DNA from: Magnetovibrio sp. PR-2
GTDB taxonomy: Bacteria; Pseudomonadota; Alphaproteobacteria; Rhodospirillales; Magnetovibrionaceae
NCBI RefSeq assembly: GCF_036689815.1
Contig: NZ_JBAHUR010000002.1
Location: 186,001 to 250,000, forward strand
DNA length: 64,000 nt
Direction of reading: 5' to 3'
The first letter of the stretch is position 1. Every line of letters starts with the position of its first letter. Positions 43,872 through 53,337 of this stretch are shown here, piece after piece. The translations under genes were made by a program, and so were the position numbers. A model generated the notes under the pieces. That model saw only the letters and a list, made by a program, of their open reading frames with translations, made no database searches and had not been told where the DNA came from.

Positions 43872-44366
43872 TTAACGTTTGGAGAACTGGAAGGAACGAC
43901 GTGCTTTGGCACGACCGTATTTCTTACGTTCAACAACACGGCTATCACGGGTCAGGAAGCCGCCGGACTTGAGCACGCCGCGCAGGACCGGCTCGTAGTA
44001 CGTCAAAGCTTTGGAGATGCCGTGACGCACAGCGCCAGCTTGGCCGGACAGGCCGCCACCGGTGACGGTTGCGACGACGTCGTATTGACCTTCGCGCTCG
44101 GCCACTTGGAACGGTTGGTTCATCAGCATGCGCAGCACCGGACGAGCAAAGTAGGTTTCTTGCTCGCGACCGTTGACGGTCACTTTGCCGGAGCCCGGCT
44201 TGATCCAAACGCGAGCAATGGCGTTTTTACGTTTGCCCGTTGCATAAGCACGGCCCTGAGCGTCAATTTTCGGCTCAGCGGCAACCGGAGCGTCTTCAGC
44301 GCCAGCAGCTGCAGTTGCAACTTCGCCGCCTTCGACCAGATCTTTAAGATCAGACAGATCAGCCAT
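43872..44366 (-). CDS. rpsI: Small ribosomal subunit protein S9
   Basis: S9 contacts the P-site tRNA through its C-terminal tail. The 164-residue protein has an acidic/Ala-rich N-terminal extension of about 35 residues, seen in many alphaproteobacteria, then [22 protein letters not shown], a [18 protein letters not shown] region and the final RRSFQFSKR. It follows rplM by three bases. Confidence 0.97.
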   Translation of the reverse strand: MADLSDLKDLVEGGEVATAAAGAEDAPVAAEPKIDAQGRAYATGKRKNAIARVWIKPGSGKVTVNGREQETYFARPVLRMLMNQPFQVAEREGQYDVVATVTGGGLSGQAGAVRHGISKALTYYEPVLRGVLKSGGFLTRDSRVVERKKYGRAKARRSFQFSKR

Positions 44367-44369
44367 GGG

Positions 44370-44834
44370 TTACGCGCTCCTCTTGTTTTTCGGGTTCATC
44401 GCGGCAATGTCCAGAACTTCCGGGTTCTGTGCGCCGTGCGGGTGGTCGGCACCGGCGTAGACATGCAGCTTTTTCATTTGCTGGCGGCCCAGCGGAGAAC
44501 GGGAGACCATACGCTCAACAGCTTTGATCACGACGCGTTCCGGGTGCTCACCTTCAAGGATCTGGCCCATGGTGCGTTCTTTAAGACCGCCCGGGTGGCC
44601 AGTGTGCCAGAAGAATTTTTCGTTTGCGGCTTTGCGGCCCGTCAGCTTCACTTTTTCAGCGTTGATGACGATGATGTTGTCGCCGCAGTCGATGTTCGGG
44701 GTGAACATCGGCTTGTGCTTACCGCGCAGACGCATGGCGATTTGGCTGGCCATACGACCCAAGACAACGTCTTGAGCATCGATGACATACCATTTCTTTT
44801 CCACGTCGGCGGGAGTAGCGGAATAGGTTTTCAT
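44370..44834 (-). CDS. rplM: Large ribosomal subunit protein L13
   Basis: L13 is an early-assembling protein of the large subunit. The 154-residue protein has [40 protein letters not shown], and the [14 protein letters not shown] region. The ATG at 44834 is chosen because the family starts at MKTYSA; the upstream 39 in-frame codons encode the leader repeats, not protein. It is first in the rplM-rpsI operon. Confidence 0.96.
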   Translation of the reverse strand: MKTYSATPADVEKKWYVIDAQDVVLGRMASQIAMRLRGKHKPMFTPNIDCGDNIIVINAEKVKLTGRKAANEKFFWHTGHPGGLKERTMGQILEGEHPERVVIKAVERMVSRSPLGRQQMKKLHVYAGADHPHGAQNPEVLDIAAMNPKNKRSA

Positions 44835-44846
44835 ATTCGGCTCCGT

Positions 44847-44903
44847 CTTGCCTTGTGCAGGTGTAACCTGCGGGCTTGCCTTGTGCAGGCCTGGCCTGCG
44901 GGG
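44847..44903 (-). promoter_or_regulatory. Tandemly repeated hairpin leader of rplM
   Basis: Two adjacent near-identical 28-base units each contain CTTGCCTTGTGCAGG, five variable bases and CCTGCGGG. Each can fold as a GCAGG/CCTGC hairpin. The proximal unit begins 12 bases before the rplM start. Both halves of each stem are identical while the loop differs, which suggests that structure is maintained. A ribosomal-protein autoregulatory leader is possible but not proven. Confidence 0.6.
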
Positions 44904-45100
44904 CGGAAGAGTGCGAGGCAGGCCCCACACAGGGTTCAAAAATCGGGTCACGCATAGGCCATAAGCCCCAAAAGCGTGAGGAAGCCGCGTTTTAAGACAC
45001 TAACGCCCCCCTGTCAAACGTTTTGTTTGGGGAGTTGAGTGAAATCTACAACAATTTCAATGACTTATTTTTGAGGTATTATTATACCGCACTTTTCAAC

Positions 45101-46060
45101 TTATTCAGAGAGCGGCAAAGTCTGGATCAGGTTCTGAAAGCGCAAGATATCTAAAACCATTTGCACCGTGTAGGTCTCAAACGACGCAGATGCCCCCGAC
45201 GTGCGCATTTCCATCCATTGGTTTTGGCGGTGAACCGTAAACCAGACCGCCGCATCCTGAAACGCAAAGGCTAAGGGGGTATTGAATTTGTCATTCAGGG
45301 CGAGCAAGCCCCGACGCCATGCGGGGGACAAAATTCGCCGCGCTTCTGGCAGAGACGTGGAATGAACTTCGAACACAGCATCGAAATCGGGATCATGGGT
45401 TTCCATCAGCTCCCCGTCAAAGGGTTGCTCTGTCCAGCGTTCCAGCCGATTTTTGCGAAAACTCACGATTGTCGTTGCGGTCATGGGGTGATGGTAATCC
45501 ACAACACCAATCAAACCGTGAAAAACATCGCTCGTGCGCCGAAAGGGGACGCGGGCATACAATGGGGAGAATTTCATGTCCGCAATGAGGTTTTCTTGAA
45601 CGACAAAGCGTCTGCCATCAATCGTCCCGGAAATTTCATCTTCCACCAGCCTGCCTTCATAGCGGGCAGCCAATCCCAAACGGGCGAATTTGTGGCTTAA
45701 TGATGTGCTTGGCTTTTCCCGGTAATCATAACCAAAGACGGCGCAAACGCTCGTCGCTAAGGTGATTTTGGCTTGGCGTTTGGAATCCAGCAAACGCACC
45801 CAACCAAACCCAAACATGCCCAACGCCAACGCGGTGCCTGCAACGCTGAGCGACACAAACTCTGGTGGTAAGTTTTTTTCGTCCGCCATCAACATCAAAC
45901 TCAAGCCCATGGGCAAAAGCGACGACATCATGGCCCATACAGCGACGCCGCGTTGTCGTTTCAAACGCTTTACAACGCCCAAAGACGCATCGTGCAAGGT
46001 TTGAGACAGCCCGCGAAGGGCTGGCACAGTGTGTTCAATTTCTTCAAGTGACGGGAGCAT
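45101..46060 (-). CDS. DUF3137-family membrane protein
   Basis: The 319-residue protein, from the ATG at 46060, has two membrane helices (about 40-80) after a short helical N-terminus and a soluble C-terminal domain containing FSPLYARVPFRRTSDVFHGLIG, a typical DUF3137 segment. Its function is unknown. The upstream in-frame ATG at 46183 would add 41 residues without family resemblance. It is divergent from the enoyl-CoA hydratase gene. Confidence 0.75.
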   Translation of the reverse strand: MLPSLEEIEHTVPALRGLSQTLHDASLGVVKRLKRQRGVAVWAMMSSLLPMGLSLMLMADEKNLPPEFVSLSVAGTALALGMFGFGWVRLLDSKRQAKITLATSVCAVFGYDYREKPSTSLSHKFARLGLAARYEGRLVEDEISGTIDGRRFVVQENLIADMKFSPLYARVPFRRTSDVFHGLIGVVDYHHPMTATTIVSFRKNRLERWTEQPFDGELMETHDPDFDAVFEVHSTSLPEARRILSPAWRRGLLALNDKFNTPLAFAFQDAAVWFTVHRQNQWMEMRTSGASASFETYTVQMVLDILRFQNLIQTLPLSE

Positions 46061-46216
46061 GGCTGCACAACGATATTGGTAAATACATACACTACCTAAA
46101 ATTGTTTCCAATGGCACGATAAATACCATACGAAGATCCGTTGCATGACTGGACATTGGGGGCACAAAAGACCAACATGACACAAATCGAATTTAAGCTA
46201 CTAGGAACCGCAGCCG

Positions 46217-47023
46217 ATGACCGACCTCCCCGCATCCTCTGAGCCCCTTGTCACCCGTGAAGACAAAGACGGTGTGGCTTGGCTCACGCTCAACAGCCCC
46301 AAAAAGCTCAATGCCCTGTCGGCCGCCACCATTGCCGCGATGAGTGAGACCTTGGACGCCATTGGCGCTGACACCTCTGTGCGCGTGGTCGTGATCTCGG
46401 GCGCGGGCGGGAAAGCGTTTTCGGCGGGGCACGACCTCAAAGAGATGATGGCCCACCCCGATCAAGAGCCCTGTGAGGTTCTGTTTGGCGCGTGTGCAGA
46501 AATGATGCTCAAAATTCACCATCTGCCCCAACCGGTCATCGCCAAGGTGGACGGCATCGCCACCGCTGCGGGCTGTCAACTGGTGGCTCAGTGCGATTTG
46601 GCGATTGCGTCAGATCATTCACGGTTCGCCACGTCGGGCATCAATTTGGGCCTGTTTTGCGCCACACCATCGGTTCCCGTCAGCCGCGCCATTGGCCGCA
46701 AAGCGACGGCGGAGCTGCTCTATACCGGTAAGTTCTTGAGCGCCGAAGACGCCGAGCGCTTGGGCCTCATCAATCGTGCGGTTGGCCAAGAAGTTTTGGA
46801 CGCCGAAGTCGAAAACCTCGCCCTCGAAATCGCGTCCAAGTCCCCAGCCGCCATCACGCATGGCAAGAAGCTTTTGATGAACCAGGTGGAAATGACGTTG
46901 GAAGACGCTTACGCCTTTGCCGCCAAGACCATGGCGTGCAACATGCAAGAAACCGATACGCGTGAAGGCATTCAGGCCTTCATCGATAAACAACCCATGC
47001 CGAAATGGAAAGATCGCCCCTGA
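46217..47023 (+). CDS. Enoyl-CoA hydratase/isomerase
   Basis: Crotonase-fold enzyme acting on CoA thioesters. The 268-residue protein has SAGHDLKEMM and the oxyanion-hole region VDGIATAAGCQLVAQCDLAIAS. The usual hydratase catalytic Glu pair is not evident: family members similar to ECHDC3 lack it, so the reaction may differ from classical beta-oxidation. It overlaps the next gene by one base (TGATG), so the two are translationally coupled. Confidence 0.88.
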   Translation: MTDLPASSEPLVTREDKDGVAWLTLNSPKKLNALSAATIAAMSETLDAIGADTSVRVVVISGAGGKAFSAGHDLKEMMAHPDQEPCEVLFGACAEMMLKIHHLPQPVIAKVDGIATAAGCQLVAQCDLAIASDHSRFATSGINLGLFCATPSVPVSRAIGRKATAELLYTGKFLSAEDAERLGLINRAVGQEVLDAEVENLALEIASKSPAAITHGKKLLMNQVEMTLEDAYAFAAKTMACNMQETDTREGIQAFIDKQPMPKWKDRP

Positions 47024-47451
47024 TGAGCAAATCCGACACCGCCGACATGATTTTGGGTATTTTGGAAACCGTGAACACCATTGCCTTGGTGGGCGCGTCC
47101 AACAAGCCTGCACGTCCGTCCTATCAAGTCATGGAATACATGCAGTCCAAAGGCTACAAGGTCATCCCCATCAACCCCGGTCAAGCGGGGAACGAAATTT
47201 TGGGCGAAACGGTCTATGCCAGCCTAGAAGACGCCCCCGGCCCCATCGACATGGTGGACATCTTCCGCCCGTCAGAAGCTGCTGGCGACGTGGTGCGTGA
47301 GGCTATTCGTTTGTCGGACGACAAAGGCATCACGGTGGCGTGGATGCAGCTGCAGATCACCAACGACAAAGCCAAAAAAGAAGCCGAAGAGGCCGGCCTG
47401 GTGGTGGTGCAAAACCGCTGCCCGAAGATTGAGCTGCAAAAGCTAGACTAG
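47023..47451 (+). CDS. CoA-binding domain protein
   Basis: The 142-residue protein is a Rossmann-type CoA-binding domain (PF13380 group) with the nucleotide-binding ALVGASNKPARPSYQVMEYM start, KVIPINPGQAGNEILGE, and IDMVDIFRPSEAAGDVVREAI. It ends VVVQNRCPKIEL, the usual family ending. Related proteins bind CoA but their role is unclear. The start at 47023 overlaps the upstream stop. Coupling to the crotonase gene suggests a shared acyl-CoA role. Confidence 0.88.
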   Translation: MSKSDTADMILGILETVNTIALVGASNKPARPSYQVMEYMQSKGYKVIPINPGQAGNEILGETVYASLEDAPGPIDMVDIFRPSEAAGDVVREAIRLSDDKGITVAWMQLQITNDKAKKEAEEAGLVVVQNRCPKIELQKLD

Positions 47452-47750
47452 TGACGGGAATTCCGCTTGAGGCGGTCGCGTTCTTCAATCATGTCCTCAA
47501 GCGTGCCCAACTCACACGCTTGCGAACAGTCTTGGGCATAGCTTAGAGTTTCATCCAGGCGCGACATGTGCGCGCCAAGGCAATGGATAAACATCTGGTG
47601 ATGCGCCTCCATGGCTTTGATGCCTTGTTCAACCTGGGTGTACTTTTCTTTCAGCTTATGAATGCCCGACACGGCATCATCGGAGCACCGACAAAAATCG
47701 CGGAGATTTTTAATCGCATAGTGGGTCTGAAAATCATAGACAGTAACCAC
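47448..47750 (-). CDS. Small helical Cys/His-containing protein of unknown function
   Basis: I do not recognise this 100-residue protein. It is probably all helical and contains FCRCSDD, EAHHQMFIHCLGAH and DCSQACELG, so five cysteines and several histidines are spaced as in some metal-binding helical bundles. It starts with GTG at 47750 and overlaps the CoA-binding gene stop by four bases on the opposite strand. Metal binding is only a suggestion from composition. Confidence 0.55.
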   Translation of the reverse strand: MVTVYDFQTHYAIKNLRDFCRCSDDAVSGIHKLKEKYTQVEQGIKAMEAHHQMFIHCLGAHMSRLDETLSYAQDCSQACELGTLEDMIEERDRLKRNSRH

Positions 47751-47786
47751 TGCTCAACACCCGTTTCATCTATGGACAGTATACCA

Positions 47787-47816
47787 CAGCCCCCCTGGTT
47801 GGACCTGGGGGGGCTG
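47787..47816. terminator. G/C hairpin after chemoreceptor gene
   Basis: CAGCCCCCC and GGGGGGCTG form a nine-base stem nine bases after the minus-strand chemoreceptor stop. No T-run follows. Confidence 0.5.
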
Positions 47817-47824
47817 CATGGTCT

Positions 47825-49498
47825 TTAGACCGCACGCACGTCGGACAGGAACTTATCAACAATGCCTTTCAAGGTCTCGGTTTGCGACGACAAGTCTTGA
47901 GCGGCCTCTTGAACGGTGCCGGCGGCTTGCCCAGTGTCCTGTGCGGCTTGCGTCACACTGACAATGTTGGACGAAACCTCGGACGTGCCTGTGGCCGCTT
48001 CTTCAACGTTACGGGCAATTTCTTGCGTCGCGGCACCTTGTTCTTCAACTGCAGAAGCGATGGTCGAAGAAATCTCGCTCATTTGATTGATAATGCCACC
48101 AATGGATTCAATCGCATGCACAGCGCCTTGCGTCGCCCCTTGAATACCACCGATTTGGTTCGAAATCTCTTCCGTTGCCTTGGCGGTCTGATTGGCTAGG
48201 TTTTTCACCTCAGACGCCACAACGGCAAAGCCCTTACCCGCCTCACCCGCGCGCGCGGCCTCAATGGTCGCGTTCAAAGCCAGCAAGTTGGTTTGATCGG
48301 CAATGTCCGTGATCAAGGCGACAACCTCACCGATTTTTTGAGAAGCTTCGGCCAGTCCCTTCACTTGATCATTGGCGTCATTGACTTCTTGAACAGCCGT
48401 GGAGGAAATCTGCGTCGATTGCGCCACTTGACGAGAAATCTCTGAAATAGAGCTCGACAACTCTTCAGAGGCACTGGCCACGGTTTGAACGTTTGCGGAA
48501 GCTTGCTCCGAAGCCGAAGCAACCATAGTGGCCTGGCTTGAGGTTTCCTCAGCCGTCCCCGCCATTGACGTTGCCGTCGCATCCATCTCCGTCGCCGCAG
48601 CCGCCACACTTTCGATCACACCGCCCACATCCGAATCAAATTCGTGGGTCAGGTTTTCAACGGCTTCGGCACGTTTTTCGCGTTGGGCTTGGGCCGCTTC
48701 TTGTTCTGCGGCGAGTTGTTCAGCTTTAATCATATTCTCTTTAAAGACCTGAACGGCATCTGCCATTTCGCCGATTTCATCTTGCTGGCCGACACTGGGG
48801 ATTTCGGTGGTTTTATCACCACCCGCCAACGCACCCATGGCGTCGGTCATGCCCGATAGAGCACTCGTGACGGAGCTGATAATGACGTACAGCAAGCCAC
48901 CCAAGAGCAAGATCGCAATGATGGAGGCACTGATCATGAGATATTTGGCGAGGTTCAGCGCGTCGTGCATGTGCTCAACGGCTTCGTCCATTTCTTCGTG
49001 AACGGATGCTGCAAACACGCCCAGCTCTTCATCCAGGCCAATGCCGTTGGCATCCAAAACATCATCCAACGCGCCAAATTCTTCATCCGACGCGCCGCGT
49101 TCCAGCAGGGACTGCATGTCCACCAAAACACCCTGTTCCAAGCCGTCGATTTTGGCGCTGAGTCCTTCAGCGATGGTGCGTTCTTCTTGGGTGTCGGAAT
49201 CTTCAATCAGCTTTTGCACGTTTTCGCGCAGCATGGCGAGGTTCTTTTCGATTGCCTCACGACGGTCGGGCAGGATTGTGCCTTCATCCTTGTCCACCAA
49301 GCTGTCCATGGCGGCGAGCATGATCTCTAACGTCTCACGGCGCATTTCGTTGACGTTTTCAAGCTGGACTTGGCGCAGTTCGTTTTCTTCGGTCGCAGCT
49401 TCGACTTGGGCTTCGGAAAAAATGCCAATGCTTGCCAAAATGATCAGAGCGACAATAGATACCGCACCAACGGAAATGAGTTTTTGTTTGATGGTCAC
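47825..49498 (-). CDS. Methyl-accepting chemotaxis protein
   Basis: Chemoreceptors pass ligand signals to CheA. The 557-residue protein has an N-terminal membrane helix, a helical periplasmic domain (about 35-190), a second helix (about 195-220), HAMP, and a signalling domain with the conserved hairpin tip [19 protein letters not shown]. The likely start is GTG at 49498, preceded by GAGGAGG eight bases upstream; the longer reading from 49555 lacks such a site. Its signalling half is closely similar to the chemoreceptor encoded at 49733. Confidence 0.9.
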   Translation of the reverse strand: MTIKQKLISVGAVSIVALIILASIGIFSEAQVEAATEENELRQVQLENVNEMRRETLEIMLAAMDSLVDKDEGTILPDRREAIEKNLAMLRENVQKLIEDSDTQEERTIAEGLSAKIDGLEQGVLVDMQSLLERGASDEEFGALDDVLDANGIGLDEELGVFAASVHEEMDEAVEHMHDALNLAKYLMISASIIAILLLGGLLYVIISSVTSALSGMTDAMGALAGGDKTTEIPSVGQQDEIGEMADAVQVFKENMIKAEQLAAEQEAAQAQREKRAEAVENLTHEFDSDVGGVIESVAAAATEMDATATSMAGTAEETSSQATMVASASEQASANVQTVASASEELSSSISEISRQVAQSTQISSTAVQEVNDANDQVKGLAEASQKIGEVVALITDIADQTNLLALNATIEAARAGEAGKGFAVVASEVKNLANQTAKATEEISNQIGGIQGATQGAVHAIESIGGIINQMSEISSTIASAVEEQGAATQEIARNVEEAATGTSEVSSNIVSVTQAAQDTGQAAGTVQEAAQDLSSQTETLKGIVDKFLSDVRAV

Positions 49499-49674
49499 GA
49501 GTTGGGCCTCCTCTAAATTCGGGAATACACGAACGATAGCGCTTGCAAGACACAATCATCAAGCATTCCACGATTCCCACCTGAGAATTATAGGAAGAGG
49601 TTGCAAAAATCCAAACTGTTCAAAAGGATTAGATATTCACATTACATCATATTGATAAAAAGATCGAATTCCCC

Positions 49675-49706
49675 AAAACAAAGGCCTGAGCAATCGCCCA
49701 GGCCTC
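49675..49706 (-). terminator. Terminator after second chemoreceptor gene
   Basis: AGGCCTG and CAGGCCT form a seven-base stem, followed on the minus strand by a T-rich TTTGTTTT tail, 27 bases after the stop codon. Confidence 0.8.
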
Positions 49707-49732
49707 CATTCCCTCAAAACGTTCCCAATCGT

Positions 49733-51904
49733 TTAAACCGCGCGCACGTCGCCCAAGAACTTCTCGACAATGCCGCGCAGGGTTTCGGTCTGCGACGACA
49801 AGTCTTGTGAGGCTTCGCGCACGGTGCCAGCCGCTTGCCCCGTTTCTTGGGCCGCCTGGGTCACGTTGGCGACGTTGGTGGAAACTTCCGCCGTACCGGT
49901 GGAGGCTTCTTCGACGTTGCGCGCAATCTCAGACGTGGCAGCACCCTGCTCTTCCACGGCAGAGGCGATGGTCGACGAAATCTCGCTCATCTTATTGATG
50001 ATGCCGCCGATAGACCCGATGGCGTGCACGGCGTCTTGCGTTGCCCCCTGGATCCCACCGATTTGGGACGAGATTTCTTCCGTCGCCTTGGCCGTTTGGT
50101 TGGCGAGGTTTTTGACCTCAGACGCCACAACCGCAAAGCCCTTACCAGCCTCACCGGCACGTGCGGCCTCAATAGTGGCGTTCAAAGCCAGCAAGTTGGT
50201 TTGGTCCGCAATGTCCGTGATCAAAGCCACGACCTCGCCAATTTTGTTGGCGGAGTTCGCCAAGCCTTGGACTTGGTCGTTGGCGTCTTCGACTTCCTGC
50301 ACCGCCGTGTTGGCAATGGTGGTGGATTCAGCCACTTGACGCGAAATCTCACCGATGGAACTGGACAGTTCTTCCGCCGCACTCGCCACGGTTTGAACGT
50401 TGGCCGAAGCCTGTTCCGCCGCACCGGCGGCCATGGTGGCTTGGCCAGAGGTTTGATCGGCGGTGTTGGACATGGCAGATGCCGTGGAATCCATTTCCGT
50501 GGCAGAAGCCGCAACACTTTCGATCACACCACCCACATCGGTGTCGAAGTTATGGGTCAGGTTTTCCACCGCTTGGGCCCGTTGTTCACGTGCAGCCTGG
50601 GCTTCTTCCTGTTCGGCGGCCAAGTTGTCGGCCTTGATCATGTTGTCTTTGAACACTTGAACGGCTTCGGCCATGTCGCCGATTTCGTCCCCGCGTCCGG
50701 TGCCGGGGATTTCGATTTCCTTGTTGCCGTTGGCCAAGTCGTTCATGGACGAGGTCATTTTGGAAATCGGATTGGCGATGGCGGAACCGATGACGAAGGC
50801 CAAGCCCGCACCGATGACGATGGCCGCCAAAATGCAAATGGCGATCATGGTGTACGCAAACGTCACCATGCTTTCGTTTTCACCCTTGCGTACAACCATC
50901 AATCCGGCTTCTTCGGCTTGGAAGTCACCCATCAATTGGCGGAACTTGTCGAAGTAGACTTTGCCCCGCGCTTCACCAACCAAGTCGGCCATGTCATCCA
51001 TGGTTTTGGCGTCACCGATATCGCGGCGCAATTGGATGGTGGGTTCCGTCACATCCTTGACCCAGGCGTGGATGTTTTCGGAAATCTCATCCATCAATTG
51101 AACTTGGGCCGGGTTGTCGGATACGGTTTGTTTCATTTCGGCGACCAGTTCATCGAACTTGGCCATGCCGCCTTTGTAAGGATCGAGAAACTCTTCCTTA
51201 CCGGCCAAAAGATAACCGCGCATACCCGTTTCCATATCCACGGCGGCGGCAAGAATGTCATTGGCCTTGCCGATGACTTTATAGGTGTGTGTTACCCAGC
51301 CGACGTTTTTCTTGGCGGTTGCCGAGTCCATAGAGGGCGACAGCAAAAGCTGTTGAAAATCTTTTTCGCGCTGAACCAACAAGGTGGCTTCGCGCCCGAT
51401 AAAGGTGGCGATTTGGCCGCGGAACTTGTCGAAATAGACTTTGCCCTTGGCTTCACCGACCAAAGCCGCCATGTCGTTCATGGTTTTGGCGTCACCGATT
51501 TGGCGGCGCAGGCCAATGGTGGGTTCCGTGACGTTATCTTGCCAGCCCTTCAAGGTTTCGCGCACTTCGTCCAGACGCGCCATCTGGCCGGGGTTGTCCG
51601 AAACCGTTTGCTGCAATTCATCAATGGTTGCGTAAGTGGACTTTTCACCGCCCTTGTAGGGGTCGAGAAACTCTTCTTTACCGGCCAGCAGATAACCGCG
51701 CATACCGGTTTCCATATCGACCGCAGACGCCACAATGGAGGCCGCTTCTTCGAGGACGTTATAGGTGTGTGCGACCATATGTTCGGTCTTCACCAAAGAG
51801 CTGATGCTGTAAACCGCAATCCCGCCCAATGCCAATAACAAAACAAGGGGTGCCAAAACGCCCATGAGAATTTTGGGCTTCGTCTTAATATCGTGAAATG
51901 CCAT
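49733..51904 (-). CDS. Chemoreceptor with duplicated CHASE3-like sensor region
   Basis: The 723-residue protein starts at the ATG at 51904 (GGGAGG ribosome-binding site). Its periplasmic part contains two tandem copies of a roughly 150-residue CHASE3-like helical unit: [18 protein letters not shown] occurs in both, as do the VTEPTI and GKVYFDKFR segments. A membrane helix (about 360-385), HAMP and a signalling domain with [19 protein letters not shown] follow. The C-terminal part closely matches the neighbouring chemoreceptor, which points to gene duplication or conversion. The ligand is unknown. Confidence 0.9.
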   Translation of the reverse strand: MAFHDIKTKPKILMGVLAPLVLLLALGGIAVYSISSLVKTEHMVAHTYNVLEEAASIVASAVDMETGMRGYLLAGKEEFLDPYKGGEKSTYATIDELQQTVSDNPGQMARLDEVRETLKGWQDNVTEPTIGLRRQIGDAKTMNDMAALVGEAKGKVYFDKFRGQIATFIGREATLLVQREKDFQQLLLSPSMDSATAKKNVGWVTHTYKVIGKANDILAAAVDMETGMRGYLLAGKEEFLDPYKGGMAKFDELVAEMKQTVSDNPAQVQLMDEISENIHAWVKDVTEPTIQLRRDIGDAKTMDDMADLVGEARGKVYFDKFRQLMGDFQAEEAGLMVVRKGENESMVTFAYTMIAICILAAIVIGAGLAFVIGSAIANPISKMTSSMNDLANGNKEIEIPGTGRGDEIGDMAEAVQVFKDNMIKADNLAAEQEEAQAAREQRAQAVENLTHNFDTDVGGVIESVAASATEMDSTASAMSNTADQTSGQATMAAGAAEQASANVQTVASAAEELSSSIGEISRQVAESTTIANTAVQEVEDANDQVQGLANSANKIGEVVALITDIADQTNLLALNATIEAARAGEAGKGFAVVASEVKNLANQTAKATEEISSQIGGIQGATQDAVHAIGSIGGIINKMSEISSTIASAVEEQGAATSEIARNVEEASTGTAEVSTNVANVTQAAQETGQAAGTVREASQDLSSQTETLRGIVEKFLGDVRAV

Positions 51905-52115
51905 GAGCACCTCCCAGGTCCCGAGGCCCTGGAAGTATGGGAACTCCCAAAGCCTCACGCGCCGAAATCAAGCGCAGAGCTTTTTTACATCCCCATCCAA
52001 GGAAAGATCATATTATATATTTTCAAGCTTGGTAAGCAGAAAGGACTTCCACCATGTATATAAGACAAGGCTAAACTGATTTTGACTAACTATTTGTATT
52101 ATAAGGGAAATTCAC

Positions 52116-53315
52116 TTATTCCGCGGTCTGAGCCTTGGGCTCGGATGGCAGCAACCAACCCGAGACAAACCCCACCGCCGCAATGCAGGCGAGCACCACG
52201 AACATCCAATAAAACCCGCCAGTCAAATCGTAGAGCTGGCCTTCCAACAACGCGCCTAAGCCGCTGATGCCGAACGCCAAGATGAACTTGAGCCCGAATG
52301 CCAGAGCACGCCAGTCCTTCGGCGCATATTTCGCCACCATGGTGTTTTCCACGGGCAAGGCCGATTGGTTCGCCGACACCATGACCAAGGCAATCAGCAG
52401 AAAGCTCCCCCCGGCCAGTTGAGCCGCAAGGACCATCACCGGGACTTGCACCACAAACGCGATGATATAGAGGGTTTTTAAGGGGTATTTGTCGCACATG
52501 CGCCCAACGATCAACTGCGCCGCACCCGCCACCACATAAACCAGCGCCACCATCACACCGACGCCAAACACACCTCCTTCTGCAACCAAGTCGCCCAAAC
52601 GTTCGGAAAAGACCTTGGGCAATGCAGGAGATGTGGTTTGATAGATCAGCCCCGTACACAGCATGGTCACCGCCAAGACGAGGATGATGCGCATAACCTC
52701 CCCTTTTGCGGGCTTATGATCTTCGTGGGTTGACGTTTCGGTGTCGTGGATGATGCCGCGGGCACGCAAAACCCAAAACGCGATGCCTGTTAGCACGATG
52801 ACTGCTCCCGGCACAATGAACGCCGCACGCCAGCTGATCAGATCGGTGAGAACACCTGCCGTGATCGCGGCGATCGAGGGCCCGATGGTACCGAACACCC
52901 CGTTCAGCCCCAGCGCCGCACCCCGCTTTTCCACCTGGCTCACCAACCAGGCAAAGCCCACGGGATGATAGATTGATCCGAACAACCCGGTCAGCGACAA
53001 CGTGATCAACAACTGCACCGGGCCTTGGGTGAGGCCCGTTAAGATCATGCCCACGCCGACACCGATGAAATACACCCCGATCATGCCACTGGCCGACCAG
53101 CGGTCTGAGATCCACCCCGCCACAGGCGCGCCGACACCAAACAAGATGTTGCCGACCACGATCAAAGAGATCACTTCGCCGTGAGAGAGGTTAAACTCGG
53201 CTTCCAACAACAGTGCGACGACGAAGAAAATCGGCGCAAACAGGTGGGAATACGTGTGCCCCACGCACGAAAAGCCCAACGACCAGCGGGCTGAGACTTG
53301 AGTTTCACCACTCAT
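52116..53315 (-). CDS. Major facilitator superfamily transporter
   Basis: The 399-residue protein has about 12 membrane helices and the MFS loop motif as GWISDRWSASGMIG after helix 2. Charged loops and the GRMCDKYPLKTLY motif after helix 8 fit the duplicated six-helix fold. The start at 53315 has AGGAA upstream; an earlier in-frame ATG at 53369 would overlap the HD-GYP gene. It lies 22 bases downstream of that gene and could be cotranscribed. The substrate cannot be predicted. Confidence 0.86.
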   Translation of the reverse strand: MSGETQVSARWSLGFSCVGHTYSHLFAPIFFVVALLLEAEFNLSHGEVISLIVVGNILFGVGAPVAGWISDRWSASGMIGVYFIGVGVGMILTGLTQGPVQLLITLSLTGLFGSIYHPVGFAWLVSQVEKRGAALGLNGVFGTIGPSIAAITAGVLTDLISWRAAFIVPGAVIVLTGIAFWVLRARGIIHDTETSTHEDHKPAKGEVMRIILVLAVTMLCTGLIYQTTSPALPKVFSERLGDLVAEGGVFGVGVMVALVYVVAGAAQLIVGRMCDKYPLKTLYIIAFVVQVPVMVLAAQLAGGSFLLIALVMVSANQSALPVENTMVAKYAPKDWRALAFGLKFILAFGISGLGALLEGQLYDLTGGFYWMFVVLACIAAVGFVSGWLLPSEPKAQTAE

Positions 53316-53337
53316 GAATGGAATTCCTGGGGGAAGT

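Noticed and set aside
49835-51838. A 667-codon frame antisense to the duplicated-sensor chemoreceptor gene
   Set aside because: It mirrors the codon pattern of the real gene, has no recognisable domain, and gives a His/Gly/Val-rich product typical of antisense frames in this genome.
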